Shown one piece after another: positions 35,102-42,580 of a stretch of DNA of 45,063 nt (positions are counted from its first letter, which is position 1; the number at the start of each line of letters is the position of its first letter). The position numbers and the translations under genes are program-made. Source of the stretch: Schlesneria sp. (GTDB lineage Bacteria > Planctomycetota > Planctomycetia > Planctomycetales > Planctomycetaceae). A model generated the notes under the pieces. The model searched no databases and was not told where the DNA came from. It saw nothing but the letters and a program-made list of their open reading frames with translations. The stretch covers positions 1 to 45,063 of the forward strand of contig JAQGHU010000059.1 of NCBI GenBank assembly GCA_028291515.1. Direction: 5' to 3'.

Positions 35102-36859
35102 ATGAGATTTGACGTATCGATGAAAACCCTGCTGATTGTGATCGGATTGTTGCCTGTGTCGCAGCTTGCGGCGGAGGATGGACCACAGGGCAACGCGACG
35201 CGGCCCGCAGAGGTGGTTCGTCTCGAAAGAGCGGTCCAACAGGAACTGGATCAAGGTTATGTGAATGGTGTGTCCATTGCGCTGATTGACGACAGCCGGA
35301 TCGTCTATGCACACGGGTTTGGATACTCCAACCGTGATCACAAGACCCCTGCCACCGCAAAATCCATTTATCGGGCCGGATCCATCTCGAAGCTGGTGAC
35401 AGCCGTGGCCGCGATGAAACTGAGAGAGCAAACCCCCATCGACCTGGATGCTCCCATTCAAACTTATCTTCCCGATTTCAGGATCGTCAATCCCTACCCG
35501 GATGCTCCTGCGATCACCCTTCGCAGGCTGTTGTGCCACCGCTCCGGAATGATCCGCGAGTCTCCCGTTGGAGGGTACTTTGACGATCAGGAACCGACGC
35601 TCGACGCAGTCGTCGCCAGCCTTTCAGACTGCGTCTTGCCGAGTGCCCCGGAAGCAAAAACACGGTATTCCAATGTCGGTCCGACGATCGCAGGCAAGAC
35701 CATAGAAACCCTGTCCAGACAGACGTTTGAAGATTTCGTCCAGAAACAGGTGTTCGACGTCGCTGGCATGTCGAGTTCGTCTTGGAAATTGCAAGAGCGG
35801 CAGCGAGATCAGATGTCGGCGGGATACCTATCCGTCGCATTACCGAATGGTGGATTTCAACAGATTCTGGCTCCACGATTCGAATTGGGAACCGTTCCGG
35901 CAGGCAACCTTTATACGACGGTCGAAGACCTCGGACGGTTCATCATGTTCCTGGTCAATGAGGGTCGGGTGGGCGACCGCATTCTGGTCCAGCCAGAGAC
36001 GCTGGCAGAGATGTACAAGCCACAGGGTTCCAATGCCGCCAGGACGTTTGGCCTCGGCTTTTCGCTCGGCAAACACCAGGAGCACGAGACGGTACAGCAC
36101 ATGGGAGCGGTGTACGGGTTCACATCGAGCCTGATCGCCATCCCGTCGCAGAAAGTCGGAGCCGTTGTTCTGGCCAATGAAGATCTGGCAATTGGCTCGG
36201 TACAACGAATGATGGCTGCGGCGATAGAGGCGGCGCTCGCTTGCCGTCAGTTGCCAGCCGAGGCCGTAGCTGTGCCATCAGAGAATCTAACTCTGGCGAC
36301 ATCTGCTCCTCCGGCGCTTTCCCCTCGAACTGACCTGAGGCAGTTCGTCGGAAAGTATGAATCAACGAACTGTTGGGCGGAATTCACCGAGAAAAATGGG
36401 CAATTGCAGGCGGTCATCTCGGGGCAGCCCGTGCCGTTGGAATCACGAGGCGACCTGGTTTTCGTGGCGAACAGCCGCTTCTTTTTCAATTCGTCCATCG
36501 CGTTCGAAAGAAACGATGTCGGCGAGGTGATCGGTTGCACGGCGATGCGCCAGAAATTCTCGAAACTTCCTGACTCGCAACCGCAGTCAGAACCCGCGAA
36601 CTGGACGAAGTTCGTAGGCACTTATGGACCAGCGTTCATTCCATTGATCATTTCCATTCGGAATGGGCATCTCTATGCCATGACTGAAAATGAAATGGAC
36701 TATCGGCTGGCGCCGATCAACCGGACCGTTTTTCGATTCCCTGCCGGAATGTACGACGACGAACACCTGATCTTTCAGCAAGGGGAAGATGGGCGTGTTC
36801 ACTCCGTCATCATGGCCAATTTTGTTCTCAAACGTTCCGTTCCCTCACAGGCTGAATAG
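35102..36859 (+). CDS. Exported beta-lactamase-family serine hydrolase, candidate D-amino-acid peptidase
   Basis: Secreted serine hydrolase (585 aa) of the class C beta-lactamase / D-aminopeptidase family. The signal peptide is 'MKTLLIVIGLLPVSQLAAED' (Met 7 at 35120 could be the real start). Catalytic motifs are all present: S94-I-S-K97 in 'AGSISKLVTAVAAM', Y189-S-N191 in 'RYSNVGPTIAGK', and H333-M-G335 in 'HMGAVYGF'. About 200 further residues form a C-terminal beta domain with two related parts ('LRQFVGKYESTNCWAEF' and 'WTKFVGTYGPAFIPLII'), as in D-aminopeptidase-type proteins. It would release D-amino acids or dipeptides outside the inner membrane for the DUF819 permease, whose start is only 5 bp downstream. 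The substrate is inferred from context. Confidence 0.88.
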   Translation: MRFDVSMKTLLIVIGLLPVSQLAAEDGPQGNATRPAEVVRLERAVQQELDQGYVNGVSIALIDDSRIVYAHGFGYSNRDHKTPATAKSIYRAGSISKLVTAVAAMKLREQTPIDLDAPIQTYLPDFRIVNPYPDAPAITLRRLLCHRSGMIRESPVGGYFDDQEPTLDAVVASLSDCVLPSAPEAKTRYSNVGPTIAGKTIETLSRQTFEDFVQKQVFDVAGMSSSSWKLQERQRDQMSAGYLSVALPNGGFQQILAPRFELGTVPAGNLYTTVEDLGRFIMFLVNEGRVGDRILVQPETLAEMYKPQGSNAARTFGLGFSLGKHQEHETVQHMGAVYGFTSSLIAIPSQKVGAVVLANEDLAIGSVQRMMAAAIEAALACRQLPAEAVAVPSENLTLATSAPPALSPRTDLRQFVGKYESTNCWAEFTEKNGQLQAVISGQPVPLESRGDLVFVANSRFFFNSSIAFERNDVGEVIGCTAMRQKFSKLPDSQPQSEPANWTKFVGTYGPAFIPLIISIRNGHLYAMTENEMDYRLAPINRTVFRFPAGMYDDEHLIFQQGEDGRVHSVIMANFVLKRSVPSQAE

Positions 36860-36864
36860 GCATT

Positions 36865-38175
36865 ATGGTCCTACCGAGCACTGCCATCGAGACAAGCCTG
36901 ATCAGCCCGGAGAATGTCTGGACGCTGTGGACGCTGATCGTCATCGGCGTCGCGGTCAGCATTTATCTGGAACAGCGGTATCGTTGGGCGGCGCGACTCA
37001 GTGGCCCAGTCCTGACGCTGTTAATCGCCATGATCCTTTCCAACCTGGGAATCATGCCAAAATCCAGCCCTGTCTATGATTCCATTACAGATTACCTGGT
37101 CCCGGTCGCAGTTACGTTACTGCTGCTTCGTGCCAGCCTGATCGACATCATCAAGACTTCGCGAACCGCATTCGTGGCCGTGCAGATCGCGATTGCTGGA
37201 TCGATTCTGGGTGCATTTGTTGCCGGTGCACTGATGTCTCAGTTCGGCCGCACTTTCACTGACGCCTCTACGGACGCTGCTGCGGTCAAATACCAGAAGG
37301 AACTTCCACAACTCACCGGAACGATGACGGCCAGCTATATCGGCGGCAGCGTCAATTTTGTTGCGATGAAAGAGATTTACAACATCGATGACGCACTGAC
37401 CAGTTCCCTGATTGTGGCAGATAACTTTGTGATGGCAGCAGCATTCGTGCTGATCTTCTCGTTCGCATCGATGCCATGGATGCGGAAACGCTATCCTCAC
37501 CCACACTCCCTGGTGGAGACGACGGACGAATCACGAGAAATTGTCCCGGAACATCGGCAACCTCATTCCCTGTCGCTCCTGAATATTGCCACGGGACTGG
37601 CGATATCCGTTCCCCTCGCAGCAGCATCGACATTCATCGCGCAAGTCGTCGCGGGACAATTGGAACGGTCGGAATCATCAGGACAGATCGCGAACTCAAT
37701 GCTGGTCCCCATTGTGACGTCGCTGATCGGCAGCAAATATATCTGGCTGACATTCTTGACGATCACGGCGGCCACACTGTTCAAGCGGCATCTGGGACGA
37801 ATTCATGGGACCGAGGAAATTGGCGGATACCTGCTGTACCTGTTCCTGTTCACGATCGGATTACCCTCGGACTTCGTTTCGGTCGTAACACATGTGCCGT
37901 CGATGTTTGTCCTGTGCACCATCATCGCGGTCTTTAACCTGGGATTCACGCTTCTAGTCGGTCGTCTGCTTCGCCTGAACCTCGAAGAACTGCTGCTGGC
38001 GTCAAACGCAACGTTGGGGGGACCTGCGAGTGCCGCTGCCATGGCGGTGTCCCTTGGTTGGAAACAACTAGTGACACCGGGACTACTGATCGGTCTCTGG
38101 GGATATGTGGTGGGGACGGCCATCGGAGTGTGTGTCACCGAAATTCTGAAGCAGTGTCTGACGACGGCCACCTAA
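36865..38175 (+). CDS. DUF819 family membrane permease
   Basis: Polytopic inner-membrane protein (436 aa) of the DUF819 (YjcL-like) family, a relative of the sodium-coupled carboxylate/amino-acid carriers. It shows about ten hydrophobic helices, the 'LTGTMTASYIGGSVNFVAMK' segment, the second-half 'GGYLLYLFLFTIGLPSDF', and the conserved 'SNATLGGPASAAAMAVSLGW' followed by 'LVTPGLLIGLWGYVVGTAIG'. It starts 5 bp after the serine hydrolase and is followed by the epimerase, so it most likely imports the hydrolase's product (a dipeptide or acidic amino acid). The substrate of this family is not established, to my knowledge. Start ATG 36865 is unambiguous. Confidence 0.9.
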   Translation: MVLPSTAIETSLISPENVWTLWTLIVIGVAVSIYLEQRYRWAARLSGPVLTLLIAMILSNLGIMPKSSPVYDSITDYLVPVAVTLLLLRASLIDIIKTSRTAFVAVQIAIAGSILGAFVAGALMSQFGRTFTDASTDAAAVKYQKELPQLTGTMTASYIGGSVNFVAMKEIYNIDDALTSSLIVADNFVMAAAFVLIFSFASMPWMRKRYPHPHSLVETTDESREIVPEHRQPHSLSLLNIATGLAISVPLAAASTFIAQVVAGQLERSESSGQIANSMLVPIVTSLIGSKYIWLTFLTITAATLFKRHLGRIHGTEEIGGYLLYLFLFTIGLPSDFVSVVTHVPSMFVLCTIIAVFNLGFTLLVGRLLRLNLEELLLASNATLGGPASAAAMAVSLGWKQLVTPGLLIGLWGYVVGTAIGVCVTEILKQCLTTAT

Positions 38176-38397
38176 ACGTTTCGGGCCAAAGCCAACCCAT
38201 GTTCTCTGGTGCCGCTGTGATTCAAGCTGCATCGACACGACGTACGCGGTTCCGCCGTGATGTTCACGGTTCGTAATGAATTGGGATGCCTGGTAGCCCT
38301 CGAGTGCGTGCCTCTTCACTTTCCGTCAGTTGTTGAGGCCCGAAAGAGCGACGGATGTTTTGAGAATTACTCTTCAACAGGATCTTGGACCGAACAA

Positions 38398-39414
38398 ATG
38401 AAGATGACGCTGCGGGAATATCGTTTAAGACTGCGACAGCCGTTTACGACGTCCCACGGGACAGAAGAAGTGCAATCGACGTTGATCGTAGAACTGGAAC
38501 AGGACGGTCTGCGTGGTTACGGAGAAGCCCCTGACAACACCTATTTTGGAGTCAGCACTGACGATGTCCGCAATCGCCTCGAACATTGTCGCGCTTTGAT
38601 TGAGAGCACTCCCTGGGATCGCCCGGAGGACCTGTGGCAGGCAATTCACCGCCACCTGGAAGGTTGTTCCTTTGGTCTATGTGCAGTCGACGAGGCCGCA
38701 CATGATCTGTGGGGAAAACGCCTCGGTAAACCGGTGCATGAACTGTGGGGGCTTGATCCCTCCAAAGCACCGGAAAGTGACTATACGATTGGGATCGACC
38801 CCATCCCGAAGATGGTCGAGAAACTTCAGGAGTTTCCTGGCTGGCCGATCTACAAGATCAAGCTGGGAACAAGAGACGATGTTGGCATCATTCGTGAATT
38901 GCGGAAGCATACGGATGCAATTTTCCGCGTCGACGCCAATACGGCCTGGACTGCTGACGAAACAATTCACAACTCCCGACTTATGAAATCGCTCGGGGTG
39001 GAGTTCATCGAGCAGCCACTCAAGGCAGGCAGTTGGGATGAGATGCGTCGAGTGTACCAGGAATCCGCCCTGCCGATTGTCGCGGATGAAAGCTGTGTCA
39101 CAGAAGGCGATGTCGAGAAATGTGTCGGTTATTTTCATGGAGTTAATATCAAGTTGTGCAAGTGCGGTGGCCTGACCCCTGGCCTGCGGATGGCAAAGAA
39201 CGCGAAGCGGCTGGGATTGCGATTGATGATTGGTTGTATGCCGGAGACCACGGTCGGTATTTCCGCGATCGCTCAATTGCTGCCGCTGCTGGATTACGCA
39301 GATATCGACGGTGCGGTTCTGTTGGAGACTGACATCGCAGACGGGGTGAAAGTCGAGCGAGGGCAAGTCCGCTACCCCACCGTCAATGGCACTGGCGTCA
39401 CTTTGCTGACGTGA
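38398..39414 (+). CDS. Enolase-superfamily dipeptide epimerase (L-Ala-D/L-Glu epimerase or DgcA-like)
   Basis: Cytosolic TIM-barrel epimerase (338 aa) of the muconate-lactonising-enzyme group. The catalytic lysine pair is K153-I-K155 ('YKIKLG'). The metal ligands are D179 ('VDANTAW'), E205 ('FIEQPL') and D230 ('VADESC'). The opposite lysine lies in 'NIKLCKCGG' (K252/K255). The 'MPETTVGISA' strand and the D302-I-D304 motif are as in dipeptide epimerases, where D-x-D binds the substrate ammonium. It may convert L-Ala-D-Glu to L-Ala-L-Glu in murein salvage, or, like DgcA, racemise N-acetyl-D-glutamate made by the DUF1611 enzyme. ATG 38398 is preferred because the family N-terminus ('LREYRLRLRQPFTTSHG') begins there; an in-frame upstream start at 38257 would add an unrelated 47 residues. 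Confidence 0.9.
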   Translation: MKMTLREYRLRLRQPFTTSHGTEEVQSTLIVELEQDGLRGYGEAPDNTYFGVSTDDVRNRLEHCRALIESTPWDRPEDLWQAIHRHLEGCSFGLCAVDEAAHDLWGKRLGKPVHELWGLDPSKAPESDYTIGIDPIPKMVEKLQEFPGWPIYKIKLGTRDDVGIIRELRKHTDAIFRVDANTAWTADETIHNSRLMKSLGVEFIEQPLKAGSWDEMRRVYQESALPIVADESCVTEGDVEKCVGYFHGVNIKLCKCGGLTPGLRMAKNAKRLGLRLMIGCMPETTVGISAIAQLLPLLDYADIDGAVLLETDIADGVKVERGQVRYPTVNGTGVTLLT

Positions 39415-39467
39415 GCGTGTCTTGTTCCTCGAAGTCTCTTCTATTCATTCGCAGGAAGGTATGTTCT

Positions 39468-39600
39468 GTGCAGATCGGCGTTCCCAAGAAAATCAAAAGG
39501 ATGACCACCGAGTGGCAATGCTCCTGCGGGAGTTGAAGAGCTCACGCGGGCCGGACATCGTATTCTGATTGAAAAGGGCTTGGTGTGGGGAGCGGAATCC
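39468..39600 (+). pseudogene. Frameshifted N-terminus of alanine dehydrogenase
   Basis: After an AGGAAGG ribosome-binding site, GTG 39468 starts 'VQIGVPKKIK'. A one-base shift at about 39500 gives 'DDHRVAML', and a further shift at about 39520 gives 'APAGVEELTRAGHRILIEKG'. Together these reproduce the conserved start of alanine dehydrogenase / transhydrogenase proteins (IGVPKEIK...RVA..PAGVEEL..AGH.VLIEKG). The frame then runs into the IS630 relic at about 39600 and the remaining 300 or so residues are missing. It follows the epimerase by 53 bp in the same direction, so it was probably the next gene of the operon and could have deaminated L-alanine. Confidence 0.78.
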
Positions 39601-39784
39601 CGGACGAGCCCGCTGAATCAGCCTCGCAGGCGTGCTACGCCAGCGCAACACTTCATCAGCGTCGTTCGTTCTTCATCCGTCAAAGTGATGGCTTTCGCAA
39701 CTCGCATGGCGTTGATCCTCCCTAATGGAAGGCTTCGACGCCAGCATGCTAGATAAGTTCCCGTATTTACGGACCACTACTCTA
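39600..39784 (-). mobile_element. Relic end of an IS630-like element (copy B) with transposase N-terminus
   Basis: Read leftward, ATG 39707 starts 'MRVAKAITLTDEERTTLMK'. After a frameshift 'WRSTPARLIQRAR' follows, the usual N-terminal HTH of IS630 transposases (LT.EER..L..W.RS...ARL..RARI). Upstream of it the leader and end sequence, up to TA at 39783-39784, match copy A at 19901-20005. The element is truncated against the alanine dehydrogenase relic on its other side, so most of it has been deleted. Confidence 0.7.
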
Positions 39785-39990
39785 GCGAGACATTTGGATA
39801 TCGAATTTGTTTTGACTTGGTTGCACCGTCAACTGCAGGCCGCTGGTGTCGTAGGATCGATATTTCTCCGGTACGAATTCGTCGTCAGACTGGGGGAACT
39901 TTCCTTCCGCTTTGAGTTTCATAATCTGGTCGTTATTCATCTCGGTGCGAGGAGCACTCACTGCCACTTTGAACTCGCCCGTGCTCAGTT
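39782..39990 (-). pseudogene. C-terminal fragment of a planctomycete lipoprotein
   Basis: Read leftward, 'STGEFKVAVSAP', 'LKAEGKFPQSDDEFVPEKYR' and 'SYDTSGLQLTVQPSQNKFDI' form the typical end of small carboxypeptidase-regulatory-like lipoproteins (..G.YKV.V......P.KY....TSGL...V..G.N.F...L). The N-terminal signal and lipobox are missing. The last codon runs directly into the IS630 end, so the insertion probably cut the gene near its stop. Confidence 0.6.
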
Positions 39991-40002
39991 GCGAGTTCGG
40001 GG

Positions 40003-40215
40003 TGGTGGTGCAAGAAACATGGAGTGCCGGAAAGCGAATGCGACCAATGTAGTTCAAAGCTAGCCAAGCAGTTTCAAAAGGAAGGCGACTGGTGTAAGGA
40101 ATACAACCGCCCCGACTCACAATGCTTCATCTGTCACCCCGAGAAAGAAGCTATCTTTGCGGCGAAGTACGAAGCTAGATACGGAAAGAAGCCGCCTAAG
40201 CCAGAAATCAATTGA
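40003..40215 (+). pseudogene. Cys/His-rich fragment of a metal-efflux adaptor-type protein
   Basis: The frame reads 'WWCKKHGVPESECDQC', then 'LAKQFQKEGDWCKEYNRPDS' and 'QCFICHPEKEAIFAAKYEAR', 'YGKKPPKPEIN', stop. The two related units (W-C-x2-H/Y-x2-P-x-S-x-C-x2-C) resemble the N-terminal Cys-rich region that planctomycete RND-efflux periplasmic adaptors carry before the HlyD barrel. The upstream part is joined to unrelated sequence near 40000 and the barrel is absent, so this looks like a relic; a small GTG-started protein from 40024 (63 aa) cannot be ruled out. Confidence 0.5.
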
Positions 40216-40876
40216 TATTGGTGATTGATGTACGACTATATCCACAGTTGGCCGTTCGCAAGCAATCAGAGAAAGACGTGTGGAAAGTGGAGCGAAAGAG
40301 GCAATTGTCCTGGACAAGGCCAATTGTCATCGAGCGCGAGAAACAAGATCATATTGCCGTGCGGCTGCGGTTCGTTTACCTGCTACGAAACTGAGAGCGG
40401 CAGAGACATCTGGAGCTTGGAAGGCCTCGCATGGTCGTCAAAGAGGTATGGCTTGCCGACGAAGCCCCGTTAAGACCGAAGAGTCGAAAGTGTTGTCAGT
40501 TGTCGCATGGGGTGCAGCGGATTTGCCGCGCTCAGAGAAGAATCGTTTTCTGATCGGTCTTAGAGCTGTGCTGATACGCCCCAAAAAGCGCACTGATATT
40601 CACGTTTTTGAAAATTGCATGAACCTTCACAAGTGCTTTTGTATATGTGTCTTGCGATGTAATTGCGTGACGTCCTCCGTTGATTCCCCCCGCCTCCACT
40701 TTTTTCCTGACGGCCAATAATGAAGCGGTGAGAAAGTAGAAGGTAGTAAGCTAGGCAAGTAGTGACGTGAGTAAATCGGCCGCCTGAGAACCCAAGCGTC
40801 GCTCGTGGTCATTCAGGGAACAAAAAGAGGTATTTGTTCACGTTCAACCCTTGGCCAACTTGCCGAGCTGGAACAG
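40216..40876. other. 660-bp stretch without a recognisable gene
   Basis: Several overlapping ORFs of 60-146 codons occur in different frames, none with a motif, a signal peptide, or a convincing ribosome-binding site. Base composition towards 40560-40760 is more AT-rich. It follows a block of gene relics and may be further decayed material. Confidence 0.35.
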
Positions 40877-42517
40877 TTAACGCCAGTTCAAATCTGGAAC
40901 TTTGGCATCTTGTTCAAGTTCTTTTTTCATCTGTGCGATCGGAAATGCCACTGGAACAGGAGCAACCCCTTTGGGAATATATTGAGTGTTGATCCCAAAG
41001 ACAGTTCCCGGCTTCCCTTCCCGAAGCACTAGTGGTCCACCCGAGTTTCCCCAGCTAATTCTGGCGCTATGTTTCGCATGGACAATTCCGCCAGTCTCCT
41101 CTTGAATCTGCTCGACTTCTCCACTCGTCGTCGACACCTCAAATGAACCTGATTTGATCGCATTGCGATGATCGTCAGTTCCGAAGAGCAGGTCGTCTAT
41201 GGAAGATCCTAGCTGTCTGGCCATCTCGAATGCCTTCTCCGAATCTGCCACAGCTTCTTGGGAGGTCCCGGGAAATCCAAATGCAAACACTGGAGAAGTC
41301 TGAGGACATTCATTGTCTGCACTTAAGGCAAACCACGGGGACGGAGGTAATCCTTCAATTGTCAATACGGCCATGTCAAAGCGGCTGCTGACGTAGTGAA
41401 CGTCTGCCGGAAATCCTTTGCCTGCAAAGTACACCACACAATGCGGAGTAATCTTTGCGATGCGCGACATCCGCTTTTCCATCGCAGCGATCTGTTTTTT
41501 GGTCACTGAATCAGTGAGATCGGCGCTGGACAATAGCGCGCGAACCAGCCTTTCGATTCGTCCCTTACCTGTTGCGTTTAACCATTCTTTATGCTCTTTC
41601 ACGACGTGTCGGTTGGTAATGGCATGTCCCTGTCGATTGACTAGGAAACAACTGCCGTTCCCCATCCATTTTTCATGGCGCGCACCATCATGCATATCAA
41701 TACTTAAATAGAGGCCCACCATTCCCACACTGTCATTGATCACGGAGACGACGCTCTTGTCTTTGACTTCCACAGATCTGATTTCACCGGACTCGGCGAC
41801 GGCATTGACCGCATTCGTCTTCTTAACATCGCCGCTGTTATCTTTGACTTCCACAGGTTTGGTTTCATCTGGTTTTACTTCATCTGGTTTCAATTCTGCA
41901 GGTTTGACTTCTACGGGTTTGACGTCAGCTGGTACCGGGACCGAATCCACAACATTCGGCGTTTTTGCATCGCCGACGGTTGCCGCGACAGAAACATCGT
42001 TTCGGGCAATTTGTTGTGGTTTGCGACCCTCGTTCTGCCACCAAAGCACCGTCCCGATTCCCAAGGCAGCGACGAGTAGAAGTGAGAGGGTGGCCCAGAA
42101 AGGGAGTGCCTTTGATTTTCTGCCCGGAGTTGAGGAAATCGATTCGGCAAAGACAATCTCGGCGGGAAGCCAGTCTGAAAGACCCTCGCGCCAGACCAGA
42201 GTCGAACCGGGGAGGTGTCCTCCAGAAAACGACATCAACAATTCATCGCGTGCGAGGGGGCCCAGTCTTTGATCGCCGGACGCATAATACCATTGCTCGT
42301 CGAATGAGAACGGTTGGGACTTGGGGCCGCTCGGGACCGGTTGAACTGTAGCGAAGACATCGTGCAGTTCGGATGCCGAAGCCCACGTCAGCTTGTCGGT
42401 CGAGATCTGGTACATTCGGCTGAACTGGCCGCGTGATACGAGTCGACGCAATTGCTCGATCGAATAGGGACCGCGGGTCTTGCCACGCAACAGGACGTAA
42501 TATCGATTTTGATCCAT
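40877..42517 (-). CDS. Membrane-anchored trypsin-like serine protease with two GYF_2 domains
   Basis: 546-residue protein. The N-terminus has two GYF_2-type domains ('YYVLLRGKTRGPYSIEQLRR' and 'QWYYASGDQRLGPLARDELL'), which commonly mediate peptide or protein binding. A membrane helix follows ('FWATLSLLLVAALGIGTVLW'), then a long linker with Lys-Pro-x-Glu repeats, and an HtrA/trypsin-2-like protease domain. The catalytic triad is H304 ('ITNRHVV'), D381 ('FDMAVL') and S492 ('WGNSGGPLV'). No PDZ domain is seen. The GYF domains would be cytoplasmic and the protease extracytoplasmic. ATG 42517 is chosen because it directly precedes the first GYF domain and has AGGG upstream. It lies 63 bp downstream of the coiled-coil membrane protein gene, on the same strand. 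Confidence 0.88.
   Translation of the reverse strand: MDQNRYYVLLRGKTRGPYSIEQLRRLVSRGQFSRMYQISTDKLTWASASELHDVFATVQPVPSGPKSQPFSFDEQWYYASGDQRLGPLARDELLMSFSGGHLPGSTLVWREGLSDWLPAEIVFAESISSTPGRKSKALPFWATLSLLLVAALGIGTVLWWQNEGRKPQQIARNDVSVAATVGDAKTPNVVDSVPVPADVKPVEVKPAELKPDEVKPDETKPVEVKDNSGDVKKTNAVNAVAESGEIRSVEVKDKSVVSVINDSVGMVGLYLSIDMHDGARHEKWMGNGSCFLVNRQGHAITNRHVVKEHKEWLNATGKGRIERLVRALLSSADLTDSVTKKQIAAMEKRMSRIAKITPHCVVYFAGKGFPADVHYVSSRFDMAVLTIEGLPPSPWFALSADNECPQTSPVFAFGFPGTSQEAVADSEKAFEMARQLGSSIDDLLFGTDDHRNAIKSGSFEVSTTSGEVEQIQEETGGIVHAKHSARISWGNSGGPLVLREGKPGTVFGINTQYIPKGVAPVPVAFPIAQMKKELEQDAKVPDLNWR
41850..41935 (-). repeat. Imperfect 15-bp repeats encoding a Lys-Pro-x-Glu linker
   Basis: About five imperfect copies of a 15-base unit encode 'VKPVEVKPAELKPDEVKPDE' and the continuation 'TKPVEVK'. 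The linker is charged and probably extended, separating the membrane helix from the protease domain. Copy number of such repeats often varies between strains. Confidence 0.65.
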
Positions 42518-42580
42518 GACAGCCCTGAATGCCTGGGAAGCAGTAGACAAGCGAGTGAACGAGCGGTTTTGAAGTTGCGC

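Noticed and set aside
40225-40473. 82-codon ORF with several cysteines after the adaptor relic
   Set aside because: Cysteine spacing does not match a known zinc module, there is no ribosome-binding site and overlapping frames are equally long.
41850-41935. Short periodic repeats as a CRISPR-like array
   Set aside because: The period is 15 bases, in frame with the protease gene, and encodes a Lys-Pro-x-Glu linker; there are no spacers.
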